Made by a program: the position numbers and the translations under genes. From JAHWJR01 sp035942035 (lineage in GTDB: Bacteria > Actinomycetota > Acidimicrobiia > Acidimicrobiales > CADCSY01): 58,601 bases of DNA. Of the stretch, positions 41,370-50,586 are shown in pieces (within the stretch, counting starts at the first letter, position 1; every line of letters begins with the position of its first letter). Under the pieces are notes generated by a model. That model saw only the letters and a program-made list of their open reading frames with translations, searched no databases and was not told where the DNA came from. The stretch is taken from assembly GCA_035942035.1 (NCBI GenBank), contig DASZDK010000052.1, forward strand, positions 1 to 58,601, written 5' to 3'.

Positions 41370-43205
41370 ATGACCGACCAGCAACAGTGGGAAGAGCTCG
41401 CTCAGCAGCTCCGGGTTGACTCGGTGCGGGCAGCAGCCGGGCCGAGTTCCGGCCACCCGACATCGTCGATGTCGGCTGCCGACCTGCTGGCCGTACTGAT
41501 CAGCAAGTACCTCCACTACGACTTCGACGAGCCGGAGAACCCCAACAACGACCACCTCGTGTTCTCCAAGGGCCACGCCTCCCCGCTGCTGTACTCCGTG
41601 TACAAGGCGGTGGGCGTGACCAGCGACGAGGAGCTGCTCAGCTTCCGGAGCTTCGGCAGCCGCTACGAGGGCCACCCCACGCCGATCCTTCCCTGGGTCG
41701 ACGTGGCCACCGGCTCCCTCGGCCAGGGCCTGCCCATCGGCGTGGGGATCGCCCTGGCGGCCAAGCGCCTCGACCGTCTCCCCTACCGGGTATGGGTCCT
41801 GTGCGGCGACAGCGAGATGGCCGAGGGGTCCATGTGGGAGGCCTTCGAGCACGGCGCCCACGCCGGCCTCGACAACCTCACCGCCATCATCGACGTCAAC
41901 CGCCTCGGCCAGCGGGGCGAGACCATGCACGGCTGGGACCTCGACAGCTACGTGAACCGGGCCCGAGCCTTCGGCTGGCACGCCATCCCGGTCGACGGTC
42001 ACGACCTGGCGGCCATCGACGCCGCCTACGCCGAAGCGGTGGCGACGACCGACCGCCCCACGGTGATCGTGGCCCGCACGCTCAAGGGCAAGGGCGTGGC
42101 CGCGGTCGAGGACCAAGACGACGCCCACGGCAAGGCGCTGGCCGACACCGACGACGCCATCGAGGAGCTCGGTGGCCGGCGGGACATCCGGGTCTCGGTC
42201 CCCGCCCCCCCCTCCGGCACGCCCCACACCTTCGAGACCGGAGCCCTCGAGCTGCCTCGCTACGAGGTGGGCAGCGAGATGGCCACCCGCAAGGCCTACG
42301 GCGAGGCCCTGGCGGCGTTGGGCGCGGCCCGCGGTGACGTGGTGGCACTCGACGGCGAGGTGTCGAACTCGACCCACGCCGAGATCTTCAAGAAGGCTCA
42401 CCCCGAGCGCTTCTTCGAGATGTACATCGCCGAGCAGCAGATGGTGGCGGCGGCCATCGGCATGCAGGTGCGGGGCTGGGTGCCCTTCGCCTCCAGCTTC
42501 GCCGCCTTCCTCGCCCGGGCCTACGACTTCGTGCGCATGGCGGCGGTCAGCCAGGCCAGCTTCTCCCTCGTCGGCTCCCACGCCGGCGTGTCCATCGGCG
42601 AGGACGGCCCGTCGCAGATGGGCCTCGAGGACCTGGCGTCCCTACGAGCCGTGTTCGGGAGCACGATCCTCTACCCGTCCGATGCCAACCAGACCGCCCA
42701 GCTCGTCCGCCACATGGCCGATCTCTCCGGCATCTGCTACATGCGCACCACCCGGGCGGCCACGCCGGTGCTCTACGGCCCCGACGAGGAGTTCGAGGTC
42801 GGCGGCAGTCGCGTCGTTCGCCAGTCGGACGACGACCAGGTGGCCATCGTGGGCGCCGGCATCACGCTGCACGAGGCGGTCGAGGCTGCCGAGACGCTGG
42901 CCGGCGAGGGCATTGCCGCCCGCGTCGTCGACTGCTATTCGGTCAAGCCCATCGACGCCGCCGGCCTGCGGGCCGCGGCCAAGGCGGCGGGCGGGCGGCT
43001 GATCACCGTGGAGGACCACTGGCCCGAGGGCGGCCTCGGTGACGCCGTGCTCGAGGTGTTCGCCGACGTCGACGATCACCCCCGGATCGTCAAGCTGGCC
43101 GTGCGGGACATGCCCACCTCCGGCAAGCCCGCCGAGCTGCTCGCCGCCGCCGGTATCGACGCCGGCCACATCGCCGACGCCGCTCGCAAGCTCGTCTCCA
43201 GCTGA
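41370..43205 (+). CDS. tkt: Transketolase, short (animal-type) form
   Basis: 611 residues, thiamine diphosphate enzyme of the non-oxidative pentose phosphate pathway. Key segments are SGHPTSSMSAADLLAVL, VFSKGHASPLLYSV, the TPP/Mg motif GDSEMAEGSMWEAFEHG, DVNRLGQ, and ATRKAYGEALAALG to YIAEQQMVAAAIGMQVRG and SHAGVSIGEDGPSQMGLEDLA. Length and sequence are much nearer to vertebrate transketolase (about 620 residues) than to the common bacterial form (about 660-680 residues). ATG start at 41370. First gene of tkt-tal-zwf-opcA, though a strong hairpin follows it. Confidence 0.95.
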   Translation: MTDQQQWEELAQQLRVDSVRAAAGPSSGHPTSSMSAADLLAVLISKYLHYDFDEPENPNNDHLVFSKGHASPLLYSVYKAVGVTSDEELLSFRSFGSRYEGHPTPILPWVDVATGSLGQGLPIGVGIALAAKRLDRLPYRVWVLCGDSEMAEGSMWEAFEHGAHAGLDNLTAIIDVNRLGQRGETMHGWDLDSYVNRARAFGWHAIPVDGHDLAAIDAAYAEAVATTDRPTVIVARTLKGKGVAAVEDQDDAHGKALADTDDAIEELGGRRDIRVSVPAPPSGTPHTFETGALELPRYEVGSEMATRKAYGEALAALGAARGDVVALDGEVSNSTHAEIFKKAHPERFFEMYIAEQQMVAAAIGMQVRGWVPFASSFAAFLARAYDFVRMAAVSQASFSLVGSHAGVSIGEDGPSQMGLEDLASLRAVFGSTILYPSDANQTAQLVRHMADLSGICYMRTTRAATPVLYGPDEEFEVGGSRVVRQSDDDQVAIVGAGITLHEAVEAAETLAGEGIAARVVDCYSVKPIDAAGLRAAAKAAGGRLITVEDHWPEGGLGDAVLEVFADVDDHPRIVKLAVRDMPTSGKPAELLAAAGIDAGHIADAARKLVSS

Positions 43206-43222
43206 CCCGAGCGATCTGAGAG

Positions 43223-43256
43223 GAGAAGGGCCGGGGCAACCACCCCGGCCCTTCTC
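43223..43256 (+). terminator. Perfect 14-bp hairpin between tkt and tal
   Basis: GAGAAGGGCCGGGG (43223-43236), loop CAACCA, CCCCGGCCCTTCTC (43243-43256). It begins 17 bases after the tkt stop. No U-run follows. It probably ends or weakens tkt transcription, with tal having its own start further on (GATAGGT near 43294). Confidence 0.75.
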
Positions 43257-43338
43257 GCGTGCGCCGACGCGCGTCTACGACCTCCGCATCTCGGATAGGT
43301 AGCAAGGAGCATCCCCCCGGCGCGAGGAGTTCCCTCCC

Positions 43339-44454
43339 ATGACCAAGCTCCACGACCTGTACGCACAGCAGGGCCAGAGCCCGTGGGTCGACGACCTACG
43401 GCGAGACTGGCTGGTGGACGGCACCCTTGACCGCCTGCTCGACCGGGGCGTCCGGGGGGTGACGTCGAACCCGTCCATCTTCCAGAAGGCCATGGCCGGG
43501 GGGTCACACTACGACGACCAGTTCGCCCGACTGGTGACCGGCGGGTGCTCGGCTCCCCGCACCTACTGGGCCATGGTCAAGACCGACATCGCCGATGCGC
43601 TCGACGCCCTGCGCCCCCTGTACGACGAGAGCGACGGCAACGACGGCTTCGTCTCCCTGGAGCTGGATCCCGATCTGGCCCGCCACACCTCGGCCAGCAT
43701 CGAGGCTGCCCGCCGCTTCCACACCGACCTGTCCCGGCCCAACCTGCTGGTGAAGATCCCCGGCACCGCCGAGGGCGTCCCCGCGGTGCACACGATGATC
43801 GCCGAAGGCGCTTCGGTCAACGTCACCCTGATCTTCGGGATCCCGCGGTACGCCGAGATCATGGAGGCCTACCTCTCGGGCCTGGAGGAGTTGGCCGACT
43901 CCGACACCGGGGCGGCGTCGTTGTGCCGGGTCCACAGCGTCGCCTCCTTCTTCATCAGCCGGGTGGACACCGAGGTCGACCGGCGCTTGGAGGCCATCGG
44001 CTCGCCCGAGGCGCTGGCCCTGAGGGGCCGCGCTGCGCTGGCCCAGGCGAAGTTGGCCTATCGCCTCTTCCGAGAGACCTTCTCCGGTCCCCGTTGGGAG
44101 GCGCTGGAGGCCAAGGGGGCACGGCTCCAGCGGCCCCTGTGGGCGTCGACGTCCACCAAGAACCCCGACTTCCCTCCGACGCTCTACGTCGACAACCTCA
44201 TCGGTCCCGACACGGTCGACACCATGCCGTCGGCCACGCTCGAGGCGTTCGAGGAGCAAGGCACGGTCGCCGCCACCCTGGAACAGGGGCTCGACGAGGC
44301 GGAGGCGGTGTTCGACGACCTGCAGAGGGTCGGCGTCGACATCGACGACGTGGGGCGAGTGCTCGAGGAAGAGGGCGTGAGCGCCTTCTCCAAGGCCTAC
44401 GCCGAGGCCGTCGCCACCCTGGAGGAGAAGGTCGCCGAGTTGGACGCCCATTGA
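43339..44454 (+). CDS. tal: Transaldolase
   Basis: 371 residues, the long actinobacterial type. It exchanges dihydroxyacetone units in the pentose phosphate pathway through a Schiff-base lysine, seen in LLVKIPGTAEGVPAVHTMIAEG. The N-terminal GVTSNPSIFQKAMAGG, and SVASFFISRVDTEVD, are typical. ATG start at 43339 has GAGGAG upstream. Its stop overlaps the zwf start as TGATG. Confidence 0.96.
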   Translation: MTKLHDLYAQQGQSPWVDDLRRDWLVDGTLDRLLDRGVRGVTSNPSIFQKAMAGGSHYDDQFARLVTGGCSAPRTYWAMVKTDIADALDALRPLYDESDGNDGFVSLELDPDLARHTSASIEAARRFHTDLSRPNLLVKIPGTAEGVPAVHTMIAEGASVNVTLIFGIPRYAEIMEAYLSGLEELADSDTGAASLCRVHSVASFFISRVDTEVDRRLEAIGSPEALALRGRAALAQAKLAYRLFRETFSGPRWEALEAKGARLQRPLWASTSTKNPDFPPTLYVDNLIGPDTVDTMPSATLEAFEEQGTVAATLEQGLDEAEAVFDDLQRVGVDIDDVGRVLEEEGVSAFSKAYAEAVATLEEKVAELDAH

Positions 44455-46034
44455 TGGGCGACTCGCCCGGGATGCTCGGTCGTGCGGACGGCGACGCGCT
44501 CGCCCATCCGCTCTTCGAGGGCCTGGGTGTGGACAGGGCCGCCCCCCCGGCGGCCGTGGTCATCTTCGGGGCCAGCGGTGACCTCACCAGCCGCAAGCTC
44601 ATGCCCGCTCTCCAGGCACTCGCCTCCCGGGACCAGCTCTCGCCGGGGACGGCGGTGGTCGGCGTGGGCCGCACCGACCTGGGCGACGAGGGCTTCCGCC
44701 GCCGGATGCGCCAGGCGGTGGAGGCCGCCGCTCGCCGCGGCCCGGGAGCTGGGGTCGACGAGCAAGCGTGGTCGCAGCTGGAGGGTGGCTTGCGCTACGT
44801 GTCCGGCGGCTACGACGACCTGGCCACCTACAAGGACCTGGGCGAGACGCTCGACGACCTCGACCGCGAGCACGGAACGGCCGGCAACCGTCTGCACTAC
44901 CTGTCCACGCCCCCCGGCGTGTTCTCCGCCGTGGTCCACCAGCTGGGCGCCGCCGGGCTGCACCGCCCCGCTCCGGGTGGCGAGTTCTGCCGCGTCGTCA
45001 TCGAGAAGCCCTTCGGGCGGGACCTGGCCAGCGCCCACCGGCTCGACCAGCAGCTGCACGAGGTGCTCGACGAGGACCAGATCTACCGGATCGACCACTA
45101 CCTCGGGAAGGAGACGGTGCAGAACGTGCTGGCCCTGCGCTTCGCCAACACCATCTTCGAGCCGGTGTGGAGCCGCCAGTACGTCGATTCGGTGCAGATC
45201 ACCGTGGCCGAGTCCGAGGGCGTCGGCGACCGGGCCGGCTTCTACGAAACCGCGGGCGCCCTTCGTGACATCGTGCAGAACCACCTCCTCCAGGTGCTCG
45301 CCCTCACCGTCATGGAGCCGCCGGCGTCGATGTCGCCGACGGGGATCCGCAACGAGAAGGTGAAGGCCCTCGACGCCGTCGACGTCCTGGAACCCGAGGA
45401 CGTCCTGGCCGACACCGTCCGGGGCCAGTACGCGCGTGGCTGGCTCGGGGGTGAGGAGGTGCCGGGCTACCTGGAGGAGAACGACGTCGCCCCCGACAGC
45501 CGGACCGAGACCTACGTGGCCATGCGCCTGCGGGTTGACAACTGGCGCTGGGCGGGGGTCCCGTTCTACCTGCGCACCGGCAAGCGGCTGCCCAGGCGGG
45601 TCACCGAGGTGGCGCTGGAGTTCTCCCGCGTGCCGCACCTGCCCTTCGCCCCCACGCAGGCGGCACAACTCGGGCCCAATGCCCTGGTGCTGCGCATCCA
45701 GCCCGACGAGGGGATCACCCTGCGCTTCGGCGCCAAGATCCCCGGCCAGTCCTTCGACGTGCGCACCGTCTCCATGGACTTCTCCTACGGCGCCGCCTTC
45801 CTGGAGGAGGCGGCCGAAGCGTACGAACGCCTGCTGCTCGACGCTCTGCTCGGCGACCCCACGCTGTTCATCCGGACCGACGAGGTGCACCAGGCGTGGC
45901 GCATCGTCCAGCCCCTGCTGGAGACGTGGGCCGAGGAACCCGTGCGCCCGGTGCCCTACGAAGCCGGCACCTGGGGACCGGTGGAGGGCGATCGCCTGCT
46001 GGAGGCCGACGGCCGGCGGTGGCGGCGACCGTGA
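44454..46034 (+). CDS. zwf: Glucose-6-phosphate 1-dehydrogenase
   Basis: 526 residues. Oxidises glucose 6-phosphate to the lactone with NADP. Visible are the coenzyme loop VVIFGASGDLTSRKLMPAL, the EKPFGRDL segment and the active-site RIDHYLGKETVQN with its catalytic His. ATG start at 44454 overlaps the tal stop. opcA, its usual actinobacterial activator, follows after 43 bases. Confidence 0.97.
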   Translation: MGDSPGMLGRADGDALAHPLFEGLGVDRAAPPAAVVIFGASGDLTSRKLMPALQALASRDQLSPGTAVVGVGRTDLGDEGFRRRMRQAVEAAARRGPGAGVDEQAWSQLEGGLRYVSGGYDDLATYKDLGETLDDLDREHGTAGNRLHYLSTPPGVFSAVVHQLGAAGLHRPAPGGEFCRVVIEKPFGRDLASAHRLDQQLHEVLDEDQIYRIDHYLGKETVQNVLALRFANTIFEPVWSRQYVDSVQITVAESEGVGDRAGFYETAGALRDIVQNHLLQVLALTVMEPPASMSPTGIRNEKVKALDAVDVLEPEDVLADTVRGQYARGWLGGEEVPGYLEENDVAPDSRTETYVAMRLRVDNWRWAGVPFYLRTGKRLPRRVTEVALEFSRVPHLPFAPTQAAQLGPNALVLRIQPDEGITLRFGAKIPGQSFDVRTVSMDFSYGAAFLEEAAEAYERLLLDALLGDPTLFIRTDEVHQAWRIVQPLLETWAEEPVRPVPYEAGTWGPVEGDRLLEADGRRWRRP

Positions 46035-46077
46035 CCTTGAGAGGCGATCGGCGAAGGGGCCTGCCCTGAGCGCCGGC

Positions 46078-47031
46078 ATGGTCACGGTGGGGACATGGAG
46101 CGACGACAGCGCCTCCATGGGATCGGTCCTGAAGGCCCTCGACGACCTGCGTTGTCGCGACCACCGCGGCGCGGTGCGCACCTCGTTCCTGACCCTGCTG
46201 GTGGTGGGGGACGCCGCCACAGAGGTGGACGAGGTGTTCGACACCATCCACGGCCTGGGCCAGAACCAGCCCAGCAGGGTGGTGGCCCTGCGCCTGCTCC
46301 CGGGCACCGAGCACCGCCTGGCCGCCCGGGTGGGCGTCCACCTCCTGCCCCGGGGCGACCAGTGCCTGGGCATCGACGACGTCGCCCTGGAGCTGTCGGG
46401 CGAGGTCACCTCCCACCTCGACTCGGTGGTCGAGCCCCTGACCCTGCCCGACCTTCCCGTCGTGGTGTGGTGCCGGAACGACCACCCCGACCCCGAGGAT
46501 GCTTTGCTGCAGACGACCGACCACCTGATCGTCGACAGCGCGGTCGCCGGCGGCCGTGCCGGCATCGGACAGCTCGGCCGCCTGCGCCGGCGGGTGCAGG
46601 TCACCGACTTCGCCTGGCTGCGGCTCTTGCCACTGCGGCGCCACCTGGCCATGGTGCTGCGCCGGCCCGAGCTGCGCCCCTTGCTCGACCAGGTGTCGGC
46701 GGTCACGGTGACGGGAGAGGACCTCGACCGCGGCCTGCTCGCCGGCTGGATCGCCGACCGGCTCCCTGGCATCCCCCTCGAGGAGAGCGACCGAGGCGCC
46801 GGCCCCTCAGTCGTGCTGGCCGGCGGTGGCGTCGAGCTCAGCGTGGAGCAGGCGGCCGCCTCGGTCACCGCCTCGGTGGTGGAGGGCGGGGGACCGGCGT
46901 GGGAGTCGTCGATCGGGGCCCCGCCGGCCACGACCGAAGGACTCCTGGCCTCCGCCCTGGTCCAGCTGCGCCCGGACCCGGTGTTCGACGGGGCGCTGGC
47001 CACGGCCGCCCGGCGCTCCGACGGCGGGTAG
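46078..47031 (+). CDS. opcA: Glucose-6-phosphate dehydrogenase assembly protein OpcA
   Basis: 317 residues, OpcA family. In cyanobacteria and actinobacteria OpcA binds and activates Zwf. Recognisable segments are RTSFLTLLVVGD, PSRVVALRLLPGT, and LPDLPVVVWCRNDHPDPED, with VQVTDFAWLRLLPLRRHLAMVL in the second half. ATG start at 46078. pgl (6-phosphogluconolactonase), which often comes next, is not here; fbiC follows instead with its own promoter. Confidence 0.93.
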   Translation: MVTVGTWSDDSASMGSVLKALDDLRCRDHRGAVRTSFLTLLVVGDAATEVDEVFDTIHGLGQNQPSRVVALRLLPGTEHRLAARVGVHLLPRGDQCLGIDDVALELSGEVTSHLDSVVEPLTLPDLPVVVWCRNDHPDPEDALLQTTDHLIVDSAVAGGRAGIGQLGRLRRRVQVTDFAWLRLLPLRRHLAMVLRRPELRPLLDQVSAVTVTGEDLDRGLLAGWIADRLPGIPLEESDRGAGPSVVLAGGGVELSVEQAAASVTASVVEGGGPAWESSIGAPPATTEGLLASALVQLRPDPVFDGALATAARRSDGG

Positions 47032-47084
47032 TCACGACCGTACCGAGCCCACACCGGTGCCGGGGTCGCACGCGGTCGACTCGG

Positions 47085-47090
47085 TAGGGT
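47085..47090 (+). promoter_or_regulatory. Probable leaderless promoter -10 (TAGGGT) of fbiC
   Basis: TAGGGT ends 6 bases before the fbiC ATG. It is the same hexamer as in the rrn, dop, M20 and flavin-reductase promoters. Confidence 0.5.
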
Positions 47091-47096
47091 CACGCC

Positions 47097-49418
47097 ATGG
47101 ACGGCGCCGAGCTCCTCGCCCTGGCCTCCGACGACCTGCTGGCCGCCGCCGTCGGCGTGCGAGCTGCGGCGCACGGCCACCGGGTGACGTGGTCGCCCAA
47201 GGTGTTCATCCCCCTGACCCGGCTGTGCCGGGACCGGTGCGGGTACTGCACGTTCGCCGAGCCGCCGGCCCACGTCACCTCCCCCTACCTCTCCCCCGAC
47301 GAGGTGGCGGCCATCGCCCGGGCCGGGGCGGCCGCGGGGTGCTGCGAGGCACTGTTCACCCTGGGCGAACGGCCGGAGCTGCGCTATCCGGTCGCCCGCC
47401 GCTGGCTGGCCGAGCACGGCCACGAGAGCACGGTCGGCTACCTGGCCGCCATGTGCCGTCTGGTGCTCGAGGAGACCGGTCTGCTCCCCCACGCCAACGC
47501 CGGCGCCCTCCTCCCCGAGGAGCTCGCCTGCCTGCGCCGCGTCTCCGCCTCCCAGGGGATGATGCTCGAGTCGCTGGCGCCCGATCTCGCCGCCCACCGG
47601 CGGGCTCCCGACAAGGAACCGGAGCGGCGGTTGGCCACGCTGGAGGCGGCAGGGCGCCTGGCCATCCCCTTCACCACCGGCGTGCTGGTCGGCATCGGCG
47701 AGTCTCGGGGCGATCGTCTCGAGGCCCTCGGAGCCATCGCCGCCGCCCACCGCCGTCACGGGCACGTGCAGGAGGTGATCGTCCAGAACTTCCTGCCCAA
47801 GGACGGCACGGCCATGCAGGCGGCGCCCCCGTGCCCGACCGAGGAGCTGTTGTGGACCGTGGCCGCCGCCCGCCTGGTCCTGCCGGCCGACGTCCACCTC
47901 CAGGCGCCGCCCAACCTCAGCGACGACTTCGGCCGCCTCCTCGACGCCGGCATCGACGACTGGGGTGGCGTGTCCGCGGTGACGCCCGACCACGTCAACC
48001 CGGAGCGGCCGTGGCCGGAGGTGGAGCGGCTGCGACAGGCCACCGAGGCCCGGGGCCTGGCGCTGGCCCCCCGGTTGACCGCCTATCCCGAGTACGTGAC
48101 CGAGCCCGAGCGGTGGCTGGACCCGGCGCTGCGAGCGGCCGCGCTCGACCGCAGCGACGCCGAGGGCCTGGCTCGGGACGACCGTTGGCACGCCGGCGCC
48201 GAGCAGCCCCCGCCTGTCCTGTTGCCCCGCCCCCCTCGTGGTCTGTCGGATGACCCTCCGCCGCGGGACTCCAGTCGGCGAAGAAGGTCGAAGGGAGGCG
48301 GGACGGCGGTCAGCGAGGTGCTCGCCGGCGTGGCCGCCGGACAAGAGGCGGGCGAGGACGAGCTGGTCACCCTGTTCTGCGCCCGCGGTCCGGAGGTGGA
48401 GGCGGTGGCCGAGGTGGCCGACGACCTGCGGGCCCAGACGGTGGGCGACACGGTCACGTGGGTGGCCAACCGCAACATCAACTACACCAACGTGTGCACC
48501 TTCAAGTGCCGGTTCTGCGCCTTCTCCAAGGGTCCCTTGTCGCTGAACCTGCGGGGCGCGCCCTACCTGCTGTCGATCGAGGAGATCCAGGCGCGGGCGG
48601 TGGAGGCGGTGGCCCAGGGCGCCACCGAGATCTGCCTCCAGGGCGGCATCCACCCCGACTTCGACGGTGAGTACTACTTGCGGGTGATCGAGGCCGTCTC
48701 CGAGGTCACTCCCGGGGTGCACCTCCACGGCTTCACCGCCCTGGAGGTGACCGAGGGTGCCCGGCGCCTGGGCGAGCCCCTGGCCCACTACCTCACACGC
48801 CTGGCCGGCGCCGGGCTGCGGAGCCTGCCCGGCACCGCCGCCGAGATCCTCGACGACGAGGTGCGCGCCGTGCTCTGCCCCGACAAGGTCGACACCGAGG
48901 AATGGCTCGAGGCCCACCGCACCGCCCACGGCATCGGGCTGCGGTCGAACATCACCATCATGTTCGGCTCAGTGGAGCGGCCCCGGCACTGGGCCCGCCA
49001 CCTGGTGCGGACGAGGGCCCTCCAGAAGGAGACCGGCGGGTTCACCGAGTTCGTGCCGCTGCCGTTCGTGCACATGGCCGCCCCCATTCACCTCCAGGGA
49101 CGGAGCCGCCGGGGCCCCACCTTTCGAGAGGCGTTGCTCATGCACGCCGTCGGCCGCATCGCCTACCACGGCTCGATCGACAACGTGCAGGTGTCGTGGG
49201 TGAAGATGGGGCGGGAGGGTTCCCGCCAAGCGCTGCGAGCCGGCGCCAACGACCTGGGCGGCACCCTGCTCGACGAGAACATCTCCCGGGCCGCCGGGGC
49301 TTCCCACGGCCAACGCATGGCCGAGGACGACTTCCGCCGCTGGATCGAGCCACTGGGCCGCCGGCTGGAGCAGCGCACGACCCTGTACGGGCGGGTGCCG
49401 GCGGCGGCCGGCGCATGA
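47097..49418 (+). CDS. fbiC: FO synthase FbiC (fused CofG-CofH)
   Basis: 773 residues. Two radical-SAM halves make the deazaflavin FO, precursor of F420. The CofG half has its cluster cysteines C44, C48, C51 (CRDRCGYC) and the CofH half C467, C471, C474 (CTFKCRFC). A low-complexity linker (about 365-400, rich in Pro, Arg, Asp) joins them. The fused form is typical of actinobacteria. ATG start at 47097. The next gene starts within its stop codon (ATGA). Confidence 0.96.
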   Translation: MDGAELLALASDDLLAAAVGVRAAAHGHRVTWSPKVFIPLTRLCRDRCGYCTFAEPPAHVTSPYLSPDEVAAIARAGAAAGCCEALFTLGERPELRYPVARRWLAEHGHESTVGYLAAMCRLVLEETGLLPHANAGALLPEELACLRRVSASQGMMLESLAPDLAAHRRAPDKEPERRLATLEAAGRLAIPFTTGVLVGIGESRGDRLEALGAIAAAHRRHGHVQEVIVQNFLPKDGTAMQAAPPCPTEELLWTVAAARLVLPADVHLQAPPNLSDDFGRLLDAGIDDWGGVSAVTPDHVNPERPWPEVERLRQATEARGLALAPRLTAYPEYVTEPERWLDPALRAAALDRSDAEGLARDDRWHAGAEQPPPVLLPRPPRGLSDDPPPRDSSRRRRSKGGGTAVSEVLAGVAAGQEAGEDELVTLFCARGPEVEAVAEVADDLRAQTVGDTVTWVANRNINYTNVCTFKCRFCAFSKGPLSLNLRGAPYLLSIEEIQARAVEAVAQGATEICLQGGIHPDFDGEYYLRVIEAVSEVTPGVHLHGFTALEVTEGARRLGEPLAHYLTRLAGAGLRSLPGTAAEILDDEVRAVLCPDKVDTEEWLEAHRTAHGIGLRSNITIMFGSVERPRHWARHLVRTRALQKETGGFTEFVPLPFVHMAAPIHLQGRSRRGPTFREALLMHAVGRIAYHGSIDNVQVSWVKMGREGSRQALRAGANDLGGTLLDENISRAAGASHGQRMAEDDFRRWIEPLGRRLEQRTTLYGRVPAAAGA

Positions 49419-50542
49419 CCCGGTCGCTGCCCACTCACCGCACCGGCGACGACGACCTCGATGGCCGGCTGGTGGCGTTGCTCGACCAGGTCGGAGCCAC
49501 CGCCAACCGCGACCAGCTGTTCCAGATCCTGGCCTCGGCCGTGCTGCTGGCCGGCGACGGCGCCCACCGCCTGGACCTGAAGATCACCAACGCCGCCCTC
49601 AAGGAGATGCGGGCGGCGTTCCACATGTTCGCTCCCTACCGAGACGTCCCCAAGGCCACCATCTTCGGCTCGGCCCGGACCCGTCCCGACGACCCCCTCT
49701 ACGCCCAGACCCACGCCCTGGCCGCCGGCCTGGCCCAGCGCCGCTGGATGGTCGTGACCGGCGCCGGGCCGGGGATCATGGCCGCCGGCATGGAGGGGGC
49801 GGGACGGGAACAGGCCATCGGCGTGCTCATCAGGCTGCCGTTCGAGGGCGGGGCCAACCAGATCATCGAGGGCGACGACAAGCTCATCGAGATGAAGTAC
49901 TTCTTCACCCGCAAGCTGATGCTGATCAAGGAGTCGGCGGCCTTCGTCGCCCTGCCCGGTGGCTTCGGCACCCTCGACGAGACCTTCGAGCTGCTCACCC
50001 TGGTGCAGACGGGCAAGGCCGAGCCCGTCCCGGTGGTCCTGCTCGACACGCCGGCCGGCGGTTACTGGCGGGGATGGAGGCGCTTCGTGGAACAGGAGGT
50101 GGCCGGCAACGGGATGATCTCCCCGGAGGACCAGTCGCTCTACCGTGTGACCGACAACGTGGAGTCGGCCCTCGAGGAGATCGACGTCTTCTACCGGAAC
50201 TACCACTCGCTGCGCTACGTCGGCGACCGCCTGGTCCTGCGGTTGCGGTCGGAGCCGACCAGGGCGGAGCTCCGGCGGCTGAGCGAGGAGTTCGCCGACA
50301 TCCTCGTGAGTGGGCGCATCGAGCGCAGTGGGCCGTTCCCGCCCGAGGTCTCGGGCGACGACCACCTCGACCTGCCCCGGGTCGCCCTGCGCTTCGACCG
50401 CCACGGCTTCGGGCGCCTGCGATCCCTCATCGACGCCCTCAATCGACTCGACAGCGCCCCTGTCCGCTCCTCGCCTCCGCCCACGGCCGCCGACGCCGAG
50501 CGGGTGATCGAGCACGAGGATGCCGAGGCGCCCCGCCTCTGA
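49415..50542 (+). CDS. LOG family protein (long form)
   Basis: 375 residues. The core shows the LOG/TIGR00730 signature: IFGSARTRPDDPLYAQTHALAAGLAQRRWMVVTGAGPGIMAAGMEGA and the catalytic LPGGFGTLDETFELLTLVQTGKAEP. LOG enzymes release the base from nucleoside monophosphates. This protein is nearly twice the normal length (about 190), with an N-terminal helical part (RLVALLDQVGATANRDQLFQILASAV) and a C-terminal part of about 130 residues; this long form is seen in other actinobacteria. ATG start overlaps the fbiC stop. Confidence 0.85.
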   Translation: MTRSLPTHRTGDDDLDGRLVALLDQVGATANRDQLFQILASAVLLAGDGAHRLDLKITNAALKEMRAAFHMFAPYRDVPKATIFGSARTRPDDPLYAQTHALAAGLAQRRWMVVTGAGPGIMAAGMEGAGREQAIGVLIRLPFEGGANQIIEGDDKLIEMKYFFTRKLMLIKESAAFVALPGGFGTLDETFELLTLVQTGKAEPVPVVLLDTPAGGYWRGWRRFVEQEVAGNGMISPEDQSLYRVTDNVESALEEIDVFYRNYHSLRYVGDRLVLRLRSEPTRAELRRLSEEFADILVSGRIERSGPFPPEVSGDDHLDLPRVALRFDRHGFGRLRSLIDALNRLDSAPVRSSPPPTAADAERVIEHEDAEAPRL

Positions 50543-50572
50543 GACCACCTCGGGGGCGGCGGGGAAGCGCAC

Positions 50573-50578
50573 TAACGT
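50573..50578 (+). promoter_or_regulatory. Probable leaderless promoter -10 (TAACGT)
   Basis: TAACGT ends 8 bases before the ATG at 50587. Confidence 0.45.
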
Positions 50579-50586
50579 CCCCCGGG

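Noticed and set aside
40170..42581. Minus-strand open frame of about 800 codons opposite FIST and tkt
   Set aside because: Composition is His/Gly/Val-rich shadow sequence of the real plus-strand genes; no domain.
44397..48929. Very long minus-strand open frame opposite zwf, opcA and fbiC
   Set aside because: No recognisable domain, and the opposite strand holds three clear genes with intact motifs. Such frames arise from the strong GC bias at third positions.
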